Positions 14,775-21,869 of a stretch of 49,563 nt of DNA are shown here, one piece after another (the first letter of the stretch is position 1; every line of letters begins with the position of its first letter). Source of the DNA: a virus; the IMG/VR virus record IMGVR_UViG_3300044984_001489, positions 1-49,563 of that record; one strand, written 5' to 3'. Below the pieces are notes generated by a model. That model made no database searches and was not told where the DNA came from. It worked only from the letters and a program-made list of their open reading frames with translations. The translations under genes and the position numbers were made by a program.

Positions 14775-15094
14775 ATGAGTACATAAACACCAACGCGCAC
14801 CTTGAAGCGCAGGTATCAATCCTCCGCGCTGACCTAGACCACTGGGTAAAGAAGTGGAGCAATCAGAACGAGCAGTTGAATACCGTAGTTGGAGAGCTTG
14901 CCGAGCGAGAGGCTGAGGCGGAGGCTCGGCTGCGTGATTGCAAGAAGGACGCTGAACGGTATCGCTGGCTACGTCCCCGCATGACGGGGAAGGACACAAT
15001 GACCTTTGCACGCCGTAAAGACCTTGGTGATGCTTACTGCACGATACTTGACGACGACATCGACGCAGCAATGACGCAGAAGGAGGGAGCATGA
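14771..15094 (+). CDS. Coiled-coil phage protein of common type
   Basis: 107 aa. Residues ~8-62 are a long heptad coiled coil (HLEAQVSILRADLDHWVKK...ELAEREAEAEARLRDCKKDAERYRWLR). The end LDDDIDAAM, with RYRWLR before it, is a pairing I associate with widespread phage proteins of unknown role. ATGA overlaps at both ends. Confidence 0.6.
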   Translation: MNEYINTNAHLEAQVSILRADLDHWVKKWSNQNEQLNTVVGELAEREAEAEARLRDCKKDAERYRWLRPRMTGKDTMTFARRKDLGDAYCTILDDDIDAAMTQKEGA

Positions 15095-15366
15095 GATTAC
15101 TTGAACGAGTACGTGGAAACGTAGAGGCTGCACCTTGGGTGTTGTCAGAGATTTCTGCACTTGAGAGGAAGATCGAATCTCAGGCGCGAGAGATTGAGTA
15201 CGCTAACAACATCATCCGCAACCAAGAGGCGGCGCTGGAGGAACTCCGCACTGCGCTTATCGCGGCCAAAGAGGTGATTGACGACTATACGGGCGACCCG
15301 CCAAAGGATGCGTATGCCAGATACAAAGAAGCACTCACCCGATGTAAGGAGGTTCTATGCACATAG
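15091..15366 (+). CDS. Coiled-coil protein upstream of PolB
   Basis: 91 aa. Residues ~20-65 form a heptad-rich coil (ISALERKIESQAREIEYANNIIRNQEAALEELRTAL). The C-terminus overlaps the polymerase start by 10 bases, so translation is probably coupled. Function unknown. Confidence 0.55.
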   Translation: MRLLERVRGNVEAAPWVLSEISALERKIESQAREIEYANNIIRNQEAALEELRTALIAAKEVIDDYTGDPPKDAYARYKEALTRCKEVLCT

Positions 15367-16448
15367 TTTTCGACACGGAAATTCTTGGCTTACGGAAACC
15401 CGTGTTTCTTACATGCGCTAAGGTCGTTGAGACCGGTGAGCGCTTTACCTTTTGGCACGATAAGCGTGGGCACACAGCCAAGCTTGAAAAGATGTTGACC
15501 CAAGGCCACACGTGGGTCAGCTTCAATGGTACGAACTTCGATCAACCTCTCGTTGCCGCCGCAGTCATGGGCTACGACGAAGAAGATCTGAAGAAGATAG
15601 CCACTGAGATCATCGACAACGAGATGCGTAGCTGGCAGACATACCGCCAGTACAACCTCGACTATCTGAACTATGACCATATTGATCTGATCGAAACCGC
15701 CCCCGGCGTGATGGTCTCACTTAAGACTTACGCTGGGCGCATGGCGTTCCCAAGCATGGTCGATATGCCGTTCCATCACGACGATGAGATCGACACGCCT
15801 AAGAAACGCAAGATCGTTGAGGACTACTGCCACAACGACTGTGACGTGACTGAGGCGTTGTTCAAGAAGCTGTCGACTGAGATCGAGCTGCGTGAAGTCA
15901 TGGGCGTTGAGTACAACCTCGACTTCCGTAGTAAGTCTGACGCACAGATTGCCGAAGCCATTCTCAAACAAGAAGTTGGCATCAGCAACCAAGACAAGCA
16001 GGTACCCAACTATGTTGAGTACAAAGCGCCGTCGTTCATCAAGACGCGCAGCAAGGCACTCAAAGCATTGATCTATGCATTCGAGAACGAGTGCTTCGCC
16101 ATCAATCGCGGCAACGGCTCGCCCGTTGAAGCTGAGTGGATGAAGGAACCGATCAAGGTTGGCAGTGGTTTGTATAAGGTCGGACTGGGTGGGCTACATA
16201 GCCAGCACGACAAACGGCTTCACCTCGAAGCGTCCGAGAGCCTCCTCCTCTCGGACTTCGACGTTGCTTCGTACTATCCGAACATCATGATGAAAGCAGG
16301 CCTAATCCCTCGCCTCGGCGGTAACAAGGGTCAGCTCTTCCTTGATGAGTACCGGATGATCTACGACCGGCGTATGGCAGCAAAACGTCGAGCAGGAGAA
16401 ATCAAACGACAGATTTCTGAAATCGAAAAGAGATTGGCCAATGGCTAG
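15357..16448 (+). CDS. Family B DNA polymerase, N-terminal fragment (exonuclease + motif A)
   Basis: 363 aa. 3'-5' exonuclease motifs: Exo I FDTE (D6, E8), Exo II FNGTNFD (N57-D62), Exo III YCHND (Y157-x3-D161). Polymerase motif A is DFDVASYYPN, with D302 as a metal ligand. The frame stops at 16448 after a charged helix (EIKRQISEIEKRL), directly where an AP2/HNH gene begins (16441). Motifs B and C are on the next polymerase ORF (16823), in another frame. No intein blocks are present, so the two parts must either assemble as separate chains or be joined at RNA level. Split PolB with a homing gene between the parts is known in some T4-like phages. Confidence 0.88.
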   Translation: MHIVFDTEILGLRKPVFLTCAKVVETGERFTFWHDKRGHTAKLEKMLTQGHTWVSFNGTNFDQPLVAAAVMGYDEEDLKKIATEIIDNEMRSWQTYRQYNLDYLNYDHIDLIETAPGVMVSLKTYAGRMAFPSMVDMPFHHDDEIDTPKKRKIVEDYCHNDCDVTEALFKKLSTEIELREVMGVEYNLDFRSKSDAQIAEAILKQEVGISNQDKQVPNYVEYKAPSFIKTRSKALKALIYAFENECFAINRGNGSPVEAEWMKEPIKVGSGLYKVGLGGLHSQHDKRLHLEASESLLLSDFDVASYYPNIMMKAGLIPRLGGNKGQLFLDEYRMIYDRRMAAKRRAGEIKRQISEIEKRLANG

Positions 16449-16911
16449 AACATACCACCCAAGAGGCGAACTCGTTGAAGGGTTTGCTCCGCGAAAACAT
16501 CCTTTGTATTACACATGGGCAAACATGCTTTCACGATGTAGTAATCCAAAAGCACCTAACTATGCTGATTATGGTGGTCGAGGGATCTTTGTCTGTCAGC
16601 GTTGGTTTCATTTCAAAAACTTTGTCGAAGACATGGGTATTAAACCAAGTGACAATCATTCTATTGACAGAATAAATAATGACTTGGGTTACTCACCCGC
16701 TAATTGCAAATGGTCGACTCGAAAAGAGCAGAACTCGAACAAGCGACTGTATCGAACTTCAGAAACTGGGTACGCAGGAATTCGTACTCGTGATGGTAAA
16801 TATCAAGTGCGGGTGACAATTCATGGCAAAAGAAAATCAATCGGTAACTACCAAACCATTCAAGAAGCTCTCAACGCAAGAGCGCCTTACATTGGAAAAA
16901 CAACTATCTGA
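16441..16911 (+). CDS. HNH endonuclease with AP2 domain, splitting the polymerase
   Basis: 156 aa. HNH core: YYTWANMLSRCSNP, NYADYGGRGIFVCQRW, then SIDRINNDLGYSPANCKWST with the HNH-type D-R-I-N-N-x-G-x-Y segment. The C-terminal part GYAGIRTRDGKYQVRVTIHGKRKSIGNYQTIQEA is an AP2 DNA-binding domain. It starts 8 bases before the end of the N-polymerase ORF and overlaps the start of the C-polymerase ORF (16823). AT-richer than its neighbours. Probably a homing endonuclease whose insertion split PolB. Confidence 0.9.
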   Translation: MARTYHPRGELVEGFAPRKHPLYYTWANMLSRCSNPKAPNYADYGGRGIFVCQRWFHFKNFVEDMGIKPSDNHSIDRINNDLGYSPANCKWSTRKEQNSNKRLYRTSETGYAGIRTRDGKYQVRVTIHGKRKSIGNYQTIQEALNARAPYIGKTTI

Positions 16912-17812
16912 ATTGAAGGCTGAGTATAAACAACAGCAAGGAATTTCAAATAGTCTAAAAATTACGCTTAATGGCACGTTCGGTAAGCTGGGTAGCATCT
17001 ACTGTGCGTTCTACAGCCCCGACCTGCTTATTGCTGTGACCATCACGGGTCAGCTCAACCTGCTCTGTGTCATCGACGAGTTGGAGAAGTTGAAGGATGT
17101 GCGTGTCGACTCAGCGAACACAGACGGTGTGCTGGTGGCTTACCCGCCTGCACAACGGCAGGCTGTGTTAGACGTGTTCGCTCGTAATGCCAAGCGCACG
17201 GGTTTCGAGTACGAAGAGACACCGTATCGCAAGATGGCTATGAAGGACGTGAACAACTACATAGCCATCACCACAGACGGCAAGGCTAAGACCAAAGGGC
17301 TGTATGCAGACGCAGGCCTTATGAAGAACCCAACGATGCAGGTCTGCTCTGACGCAGTCGTAGCTTACCTGCGTGACGGTGCAGACATTGCCGAGTACGT
17401 TCAGACCTGTGACAAGCCTGAAGACTTCATGGCGATACGCAACGTTAAGGGTGGTGGCGTGCAGCACAAGAAGATGGAGTTGGTCGACGACTGGGAACTA
17501 GCTGAAGACTACGGCACTAAGGAGAATTTGTGGCAATCACCCTCGACAGGCAAGTATGTAACCCGCAAGTCGCGCCCTAAACCGTTTGAAGCCTTCAGTG
17601 GCGGTGTACCCTTCGGTCGCGTCGCTCGGTGGTACATGACGACCCAGTCGATGCCACCCATCAGTTATATCGGATCAGGCAACAAGGTTCCCAAGACAGA
17701 AGGCGCGAGGGTCTGCATGACCTTGCCCGACACGCTACCGACTGATCTCGATATTGACTGGTACGTCGGTGAAGCACATCAAATTCTTTCAGATATTGGT
17801 GTTGTAATCTGA
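16823..17812 (+). CDS. Family B DNA polymerase, C-terminal fragment (motifs B and C)
   Basis: 329 aa from ATG 16823. Motif B is SLKITLNGTFGKLG (K46, N50, G51). Motif C is SANTDGVLV with D101 (NTDG in place of the usual DTDS). A C-terminal thumb-like region follows. The first ~35 residues (AKENQSVTTKPFKKLSTQERLTLEKQLSE) are encoded over the tail of the HNH gene and were probably acquired with it. KQLSEL repeats the pattern RQISEI near the end of the N fragment, so the junction seems partly duplicated. ATG is the only ATG before motif B; a TTG at 16914 is an alternative. Confidence 0.85.
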   Translation: MAKENQSVTTKPFKKLSTQERLTLEKQLSELKAEYKQQQGISNSLKITLNGTFGKLGSIYCAFYSPDLLIAVTITGQLNLLCVIDELEKLKDVRVDSANTDGVLVAYPPAQRQAVLDVFARNAKRTGFEYEETPYRKMAMKDVNNYIAITTDGKAKTKGLYADAGLMKNPTMQVCSDAVVAYLRDGADIAEYVQTCDKPEDFMAIRNVKGGGVQHKKMELVDDWELAEDYGTKENLWQSPSTGKYVTRKSRPKPFEAFSGGVPFGRVARWYMTTQSMPPISYIGSGNKVPKTEGARVCMTLPDTLPTDLDIDWYVGEAHQILSDIGVVI

Positions 17813-17822
17813 CGGACTCTGA
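17806..17822 (+). repeat. ACTCTGA direct-repeat motif, copy 3
   Basis: AATCTGACGGACTCTGA spans the PolB stop codon and is followed at once by TACAAT, 48 bases before the next ATG. Confidence 0.6.
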
Positions 17823-17869
17823 TACAATCTTTTCAACAAAACGTAACAACTTAGTGCACGAGGAAACGT

Positions 17870-18265
17870 ATGACAACAAAAGCCCCTAACCCCGGCGCGC
17901 TTATCGACAAGCTGGCGAAAGCCCGTGCTGCGAAAACGGCCAACGCTGTAATTACAAAGCAACTTGAAGCTGATTACAAAGCCATCGAAACTGAAGTAAT
18001 GGAAACCCTTGAGGCACAAGGCATTACAGGTGCCAAGGGTAAACTTGGCACTGTCAGTATCATCGAAGCTATTGTCCCGGACGTACAAGACTGGGACAAG
18101 TTCTACGCGATGATCAAAAAGAATGGCTGGTTTCACCTGCTTAACCGTGCGCCTAACGCCCCCGCCTTCCGTGAAGCCCTTGAACTCAAGGGTGAAGCGT
18201 GGATGGAGAAGAATGGCGTCACACCCTTCCACAAGAAGACCCTCAGCCTAACGGCTGCCAAGTAA
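17870..18265 (+). CDS. Conserved-type phage replication-region protein, unknown function
   Basis: 131 aa, ATG 17870 with GAGGAAACGT upstream. The first ~60 residues are helical and Ala/Lys-rich (LIDKLAKARAAKTANAVITKQLEADYKAIETEV). Then GAKGKLGTVSIIEAIVPDVQDWDKFYAMIKKNGWFHLLNRAPNAPAFRE and a TPFHKKTLSLT end. This shape, placed right before a ssDNA-binding-like gene, recalls proteins seen in many phage replication modules, possibly Gam/Gp157-like helpers; that is recollection, not a motif proof. Confidence 0.6.
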   Translation: MTTKAPNPGALIDKLAKARAAKTANAVITKQLEADYKAIETEVMETLEAQGITGAKGKLGTVSIIEAIVPDVQDWDKFYAMIKKNGWFHLLNRAPNAPAFREALELKGEAWMEKNGVTPFHKKTLSLTAAK

Positions 18266-18290
18266 TCTTACAAACTCTAAGGAGAAACAC

Positions 18291-19043
18291 ATGGCAACTG
18301 CCAAAACATCTGTTGTAAAAGCCAAGCCGAAAGGCGGCGCACTCGTTTCAGGTTCGCAACAAGAAGCGCTCGACAAACTGCGTGCGCGACTCTTGGCGCC
18401 AACCGGTGACAAGATCAAGATCAGTAACAAGCAATTCAAGCTGCCTTCCGGCGACACGCTTGATTTCCTTGATGTGATCGTTGTCGACTTCGTGTTCTAC
18501 AACACGTACTACGAAGGCGCGTATGACAAGGACAACATGGTTCCGCCGAACTGCTTCTCGATTAATGTCGAGCAGAAGACGATGGTGCCGTCTGCGAACT
18601 CTCCCGACAAGCAGGATGACGCATGTGCGGGCTGCTGGGCCAACGAGTTCGGCTCGTCAGGCAAGGGCAAGGCTTGTCAGAACCGCTGTCTCATCGCTGT
18701 ACTGCCGCGTGATGCAGGTGAAGACACGCCGTTCGCCATCCTCGACATCTCACCGACCGCCGTTAAGGGTTTCAGCTCTTATATGACGGGTGTTGTACGT
18801 GGTGGCAAGATGCCGTACGAGGTGGCCACCCACGTTGAGTGTAACCCAACATTCAAACACGACGTGGCTGTGTTCAGTGATCCTCAACTCATCGAGGATG
18901 ACGGCTTTATCGGCATGGTTGAGTCCCGTCTCGGTGAAGCTGCCGAGCGCTTGCAGCAAGAGCCTGACGTGTCAGCGTTTAAAGCGGCCAACGATGCCCC
19001 CAAGAAGGGTTCGTTGAAAGCTCCAGTGAAGCGTCGTGCTTAA
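18291..19043 (+). CDS. Putative ssDNA-binding protein with zinc motif
   Basis: 250 aa with AAGGAG before ATG. Basic disordered N-terminus, then a beta-rich body (TLDFLDVIVVDFVFYNTYYEGAYD). A four-Cys cluster, DACAGCWANEFG...GKACQNRC, should bind zinc, followed by CLIAVLP and TPFAILDISPTAVKGFSSYM. The end is basic (KKGSLKAPVKRR). Arrangement and position after PolB suggest a phage ssDNA-binding/replication protein; not proven by a known OB-fold signature. Confidence 0.65.
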   Translation: MATAKTSVVKAKPKGGALVSGSQQEALDKLRARLLAPTGDKIKISNKQFKLPSGDTLDFLDVIVVDFVFYNTYYEGAYDKDNMVPPNCFSINVEQKTMVPSANSPDKQDDACAGCWANEFGSSGKGKACQNRCLIAVLPRDAGEDTPFAILDISPTAVKGFSSYMTGVVRGGKMPYEVATHVECNPTFKHDVAVFSDPQLIEDDGFIGMVESRLGEAAERLQQEPDVSAFKAANDAPKKGSLKAPVKRRA

Positions 19044-19230
19044 CCAGTGGCGCATTTCTGAAGCGCTAGTCAGCGTCCGTCGTCTCGTCGATTTATTGCC
19101 GAGTCTGACGGACTCTGAAATTAAGCAAATGATTGCTTTAGAGGAAGCATCAGCAAGGCGCAAATCTTTCCTCGACAAGTTGTACCGCGAAGCCCGGCAA
19201 CGTGCTCGCAAAGAGTTTATTCGTAGTTAA
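19036..19230 (+). CDS. Small basic helical protein
   Basis: 64 aa from a GTG that overlaps the stop of the 18291 gene by eight bases. Helical with Arg-rich end (KSFLDKLYREARQRARKEFIRS). An in-gene copy of the ACTCTGA motif lies at 19102-19118. Function unknown. Confidence 0.5.
   Translation: MLNQWRISEALVSVRRLVDLLPSLTDSEIKQMIALEEASARRKSFLDKLYREARQRARKEFIRS
19102..19118 (+). repeat. ACTCTGA motif, copy 4 (inside the 19036 gene)
   Basis: AGTCTGACGGACTCTGA, read in frame as SLTDSE; oriented with transcription. Confidence 0.5.
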
Positions 19231-19256
19231 TCCAACCCCGTTAGAAAGGAGCCATC

Positions 19257-19487
19257 ATGGCCCGCAAATCCTCAGTTGTACTTACCCCGGCTGAAAAGAA
19301 AGCCGTTGTTGCAAACCTCAAAGCCGAGCTGAAGACCGCTCAAGCTGTTACCAAGGACTTGGCTGCTCAAGCCAAGACCGTCGCCAAAGCTCGCGCTCTG
19401 GAAGACAAGGAGCAAGGCAAGCTGGTCAAGGCTGCGGAGGCTGTTTTAGCCAAAGCACAAAAGGCTCTCGACGCAGCAGTAGCGTAA
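19257..19487 (+). CDS. Lys/Ala-rich histone-like or coiled-coil protein
   Basis: 76 aa, AAAGGAG before ATG. Composition is almost entirely Ala, Lys, Val, Leu, Glu and Gln, with a repeated AxxA/KxxxA helix pattern (LKAELKTAQAVTKDLAAQAKTVAKARALEDKEQ). May coat DNA or pair with another coil. No family named. Confidence 0.6.
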   Translation: MARKSSVVLTPAEKKAVVANLKAELKTAQAVTKDLAAQAKTVAKARALEDKEQGKLVKAAEAVLAKAQKALDAAVA

Positions 19488-19498
19488 AGAGCACAGTT

Positions 19499-19694
19499 GC
19501 TGGTCTGATCAAAACCAGCACTTACAGACCCTAGCCTTGGCCAAGCTGGCCAGTGCGGCACTCGGGATTAGGCCCGTAACAGGGCTAGGGTCTGTAAGTC
19601 CGACAATTAGACCCTAAGACTTGGGTCGGAAGATGTCTCCGCACGCGGTAAGCGGAACCTATAACAACACACGAGGACAGCGCACGAGGGCAGC
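19499..19694 (+). other. Highly structured intergenic region (ncRNA/terminator candidate)
   Basis: A GCTGGT/ACCAGC hairpin (19499-19519) is followed by a perfect 16-bp inverted repeat, CTTACAGACCCTAGCC at 19521-19536 and its complement at 19583-19598. It encloses smaller stems (GGCCA/TGGCC, GGGC/GCCC). Further short stems (GACCC/GGGTC, CCGC/GCGG) continue to ~19655. No ORF. It sits directly before a free-standing HNH gene, so an intron remnant or a riboregulator are both possible. Confidence 0.5.
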
Positions 19695-20168
19695 ATGAAA
19701 GATATAACAGGTGAAAAGTTTGGTTTACTCACGGCGATCACGACTTATGACATTGTCAGTTCAAGATACAGATGGGTTTGTAAATGTGATTGTGGAGTTT
19801 GGCACCTTACATCAGTTAGTAATTTGCTAAACGGTCATAGTAAATCATGCGGCTGTTTAAAATTAAATAATGATCAGAACATTACCCATGGCATGACCAA
19901 CTCCAAGCTGTATATGCGTTGGGCAAATATGATTCAACGCTGCACAGACAGTAACTGCCCCGCATATAAAGATTATGGCGGTCGAGGGATTACAGTTTGT
20001 AATGAGTGGTTATCTTTCGAGAATTTTTATCGCGATATGGGTGACCCTCCTAAAGACTTGACTCTTGACAGAATAAATAACAACGGTGATTACAAAAAAT
20101 CAAATTGCCGCTGGGCAACTTATAAACAACAAGCAAATAATCGGAGAAACAGTAAATGCAATCATTGA
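19695..20168 (+). CDS. Free-standing HNH endonuclease
   Basis: 157 aa. N-terminal zinc-ribbon-like domain ([30 protein letters not shown], Cys pairs CKC/CDC and CGC). Then an HNH core of the same type as at 16441: [58 protein letters not shown]-rich compared with neighbours. Its end overlaps the start of the exonuclease gene (20156) by 13 bases. Probably a homing endonuclease targeting this replication region. Confidence 0.88.
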   Translation: MKDITGEKFGLLTAITTYDIVSSRYRWVCKCDCGVWHLTSVSNLLNGHSKSCGCLKLNNDQNITHGMTNSKLYMRWANMIQRCTDSNCPAYKDYGGRGITVCNEWLSFENFYRDMGDPPKDLTLDRINNNGDYKKSNCRWATYKQQANNRRNSKCNH

Positions 20169-20686
20169 TGCTCGACATCGAGACGTTAGGCACGTCCTCG
20201 AATTCTGTAATTTTATCCATCGCCGCCGTTGAGTTCGACGGCGAGAAACTCGGTAAGGAGTTCGAGGTCTTCATTGACCCGCAGTCCTGTACCGATCACG
20301 GTCTGGTCATCGACGCATCCACAGTGATGTGGTGGCTCGGTCAGAGTGACGACGCTCGTAAGGAGCTGCTCAAGCGCAAGGGTGTGCCGTTGGACGAGGC
20401 GATTGTTAAGCTTCACGGCGCATTCGATTGGAAGGGTAAACAAGTCTGGTGCAACGGCGCCGATTTCGACTTCCCGATCATCGCTTCTGCCTGCAAGGCA
20501 GTCGGTGTCACAGAGCCGTGGCAATACTGGTCCAAGATGGACTACCGCACGCTCAAGAACCTGCTGCCGAAGAAGACCTATGGTGAGCTGAAGGTTGACG
20601 CCACCGTCAAGCACTCAGCACTGGCCGACGCCAAGGCACAAGCACTGAGCACGATCAACATCCTCAAGTTCTTGGGAGGTGAGTGA
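20156..20686 (+). CDS. DnaQ-fold 3'-5' exonuclease
   Basis: 176 aa. DEDDh-type motifs: MLDIETLG (D7, E9), [12 protein letters not shown] (D103/D105), [12 protein letters not shown] (H153, D158). Layout matches the phage/Rv2179c-like 3'-5' exoribonuclease branch. Could trim RNA or DNA 3' ends; PolB has its own proofreading domain, so this is an additional enzyme. The C-terminus overlaps the next gene by ATGATGG. Confidence 0.82.
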   Translation: MQSLMLDIETLGTSSNSVILSIAAVEFDGEKLGKEFEVFIDPQSCTDHGLVIDASTVMWWLGQSDDARKELLKRKGVPLDEAIVKLHGAFDWKGKQVWCNGADFDFPIIASACKAVGVTEPWQYWSKMDYRTLKNLLPKKTYGELKVDATVKHSALADAKAQALSTINILKFLGGE

Positions 20687-21021
20687 TGGCTGCGAAGAAA
20701 CCACTCATCGCCGAGAACTGCGCGGTCAAGTTCGACGCTGGCAAGCCGCCGCTCGGCTTGATCTCGCGTACAGCCTTGGAAGAAGAAGCCAAGGTTATGG
20801 CCTACGGAGTCAGTAAATATGGAATTCATAATTGGCGTGCTGGAATGGACTTTAGTCGGCTTATGGACGCGGCTCTACGTCATGTCTACGCTTTCGCCGA
20901 CGGAGAAGACCTCGATAAAGAAACTGGCCTCAGCCACTTGGCTCACGCTCGTTGCTGCCTCGCTTTTCTACTTGAATATCAAGGCAAGTCTTTAGGGACG
21001 GACGACCGCTTTGGCCGCTAA
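20683..21021 (+). CDS. dATP/dGTP diphosphohydrolase-like (DUF5664-type) protein
   Basis: 112 aa. VKFDAGKPPLGLI, AKVMAYGVSKYGIHNWRAG, LMDAALRHVYAFADGEDLDKETGLSHLAHARCCLAFLLEY is the pattern of the small helical family annotated as dATP/dGTP diphosphohydrolase N-terminal domain, related in fold to MazG. It would adjust nucleotide pools; a true MazG lies at 25396. Confidence 0.75.
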   Translation: MMAAKKPLIAENCAVKFDAGKPPLGLISRTALEEEAKVMAYGVSKYGIHNWRAGMDFSRLMDAALRHVYAFADGEDLDKETGLSHLAHARCCLAFLLEYQGKSLGTDDRFGR

Positions 21022-21409
21022 GCCTGAGACGACGTTCAGCGCCGCTTTACACAAGCGGCTGCCGAACCAGATTTATCGCATGAAGAACAACAACCCCTAC
21101 ACGGGCGGTGTTCCAGATTGCTGGTACTCAGCGCTTGGCGGTGACCTCTGGGTGGAGTACAAGTACCTGCCGACGGTGCCGGTTACCGCCGTCATTCAAC
21201 CCCTCAAGCTGCTCAGTGCTTTACAAGCGAAGTGGCTCAACGATAGACACAAGGAAGGTAGAAATGTCGCAGTTATCATTGGTTGTCCCAAAGGGGGCGT
21301 GATTCTAACGCGAGGTGCCTGGTTAAACGAGATACCCGCAAAAAATTTCATCGCTCTGCTAAGATCTAAAGAAGAGCTTGCCGATTGGTTACAAGAGCAA
21401 GTGCTTTAA
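21011..21409 (+). CDS. VRR-NUC-type PD-(D/E)XK nuclease
   Basis: 132 aa from a TTG overlapping the previous gene. Core GGVPDCWYS...LWVEYKYLP gives the D...E-x-K of the VRR-NUC family, followed by LSALQAKWLNDRHKEGRNVAVIIG with the Q-x3-W helix. Likely structure-specific (Holliday-junction-like) nuclease in replication or recombination. Confidence 0.82.
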   Translation: MAAKPETTFSAALHKRLPNQIYRMKNNNPYTGGVPDCWYSALGGDLWVEYKYLPTVPVTAVIQPLKLLSALQAKWLNDRHKEGRNVAVIIGCPKGGVILTRGAWLNEIPAKNFIALLRSKEELADWLQEQVL

Positions 21410-21434
21410 AACCCATATCCTAGAGGTAGGTGAA

Positions 21435-21812
21435 ATGGCAATGATCAAATCCACAGCTGAGATTTACAACGTCCTAGAGAGCGCCCTCAGCGCGCTCGAC
21501 CACCCAGTCACGGCTGCGGCGCTCATGGAGAATCCAGTCGTACGCGCCGAAGCGGTTGAGCGCTACGGCAGCGACATTCAAATCGCCACGAACAAGCTGT
21601 CAGACACACTGGGCTTCATGGCTAGGCGCAACGTGCTTGAGCGCTACGTCTCTGACGACCCGCGCACAACAGCCAAGTGGGCGTACAAGCTGAAGCCGAA
21701 GCCTGTGGTTAAAACGATCTCATCTGCACCAAGCTTGAGGTTTTCAGAAAACGCCGACGGTAGTCTTACCATTGATTTTGAAAAATTCTCGATTGTTGTA
21801 AAACCTAAATAA
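21435..21812 (+). CDS. Unknown 125-aa protein, winged-helix-like
   Basis: ATG 21435 chosen (TAGGTG upstream; the longer frame lies over the VRR-NUC gene). Helical first 70 residues (ALDHPVTAAALMENPVV...ATNKLSDTLGFMARRNVLERYV) fit a winged-helix pattern, ending with beta strands (GSLTIDFEKFSIVVKPK). Family not recognised. Confidence 0.5.
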   Translation: MAMIKSTAEIYNVLESALSALDHPVTAAALMENPVVRAEAVERYGSDIQIATNKLSDTLGFMARRNVLERYVSDDPRTTAKWAYKLKPKPVVKTISSAPSLRFSENADGSLTIDFEKFSIVVKPK

Positions 21813-21869
21813 TTCAAACCCTGTGGCAAGACCAAGGCCTTGTCACGCCTACGAATCCAAGGAACTCTT

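Noticed and set aside
16441-16911. Group I intron or intein in polB
   Set aside because: The N frame ends in a stop with no Hint blocks, and the insert is filled by the HNH ORF with no visible P7/guanosine-site pairing. Intron splicing is kept only as a test.
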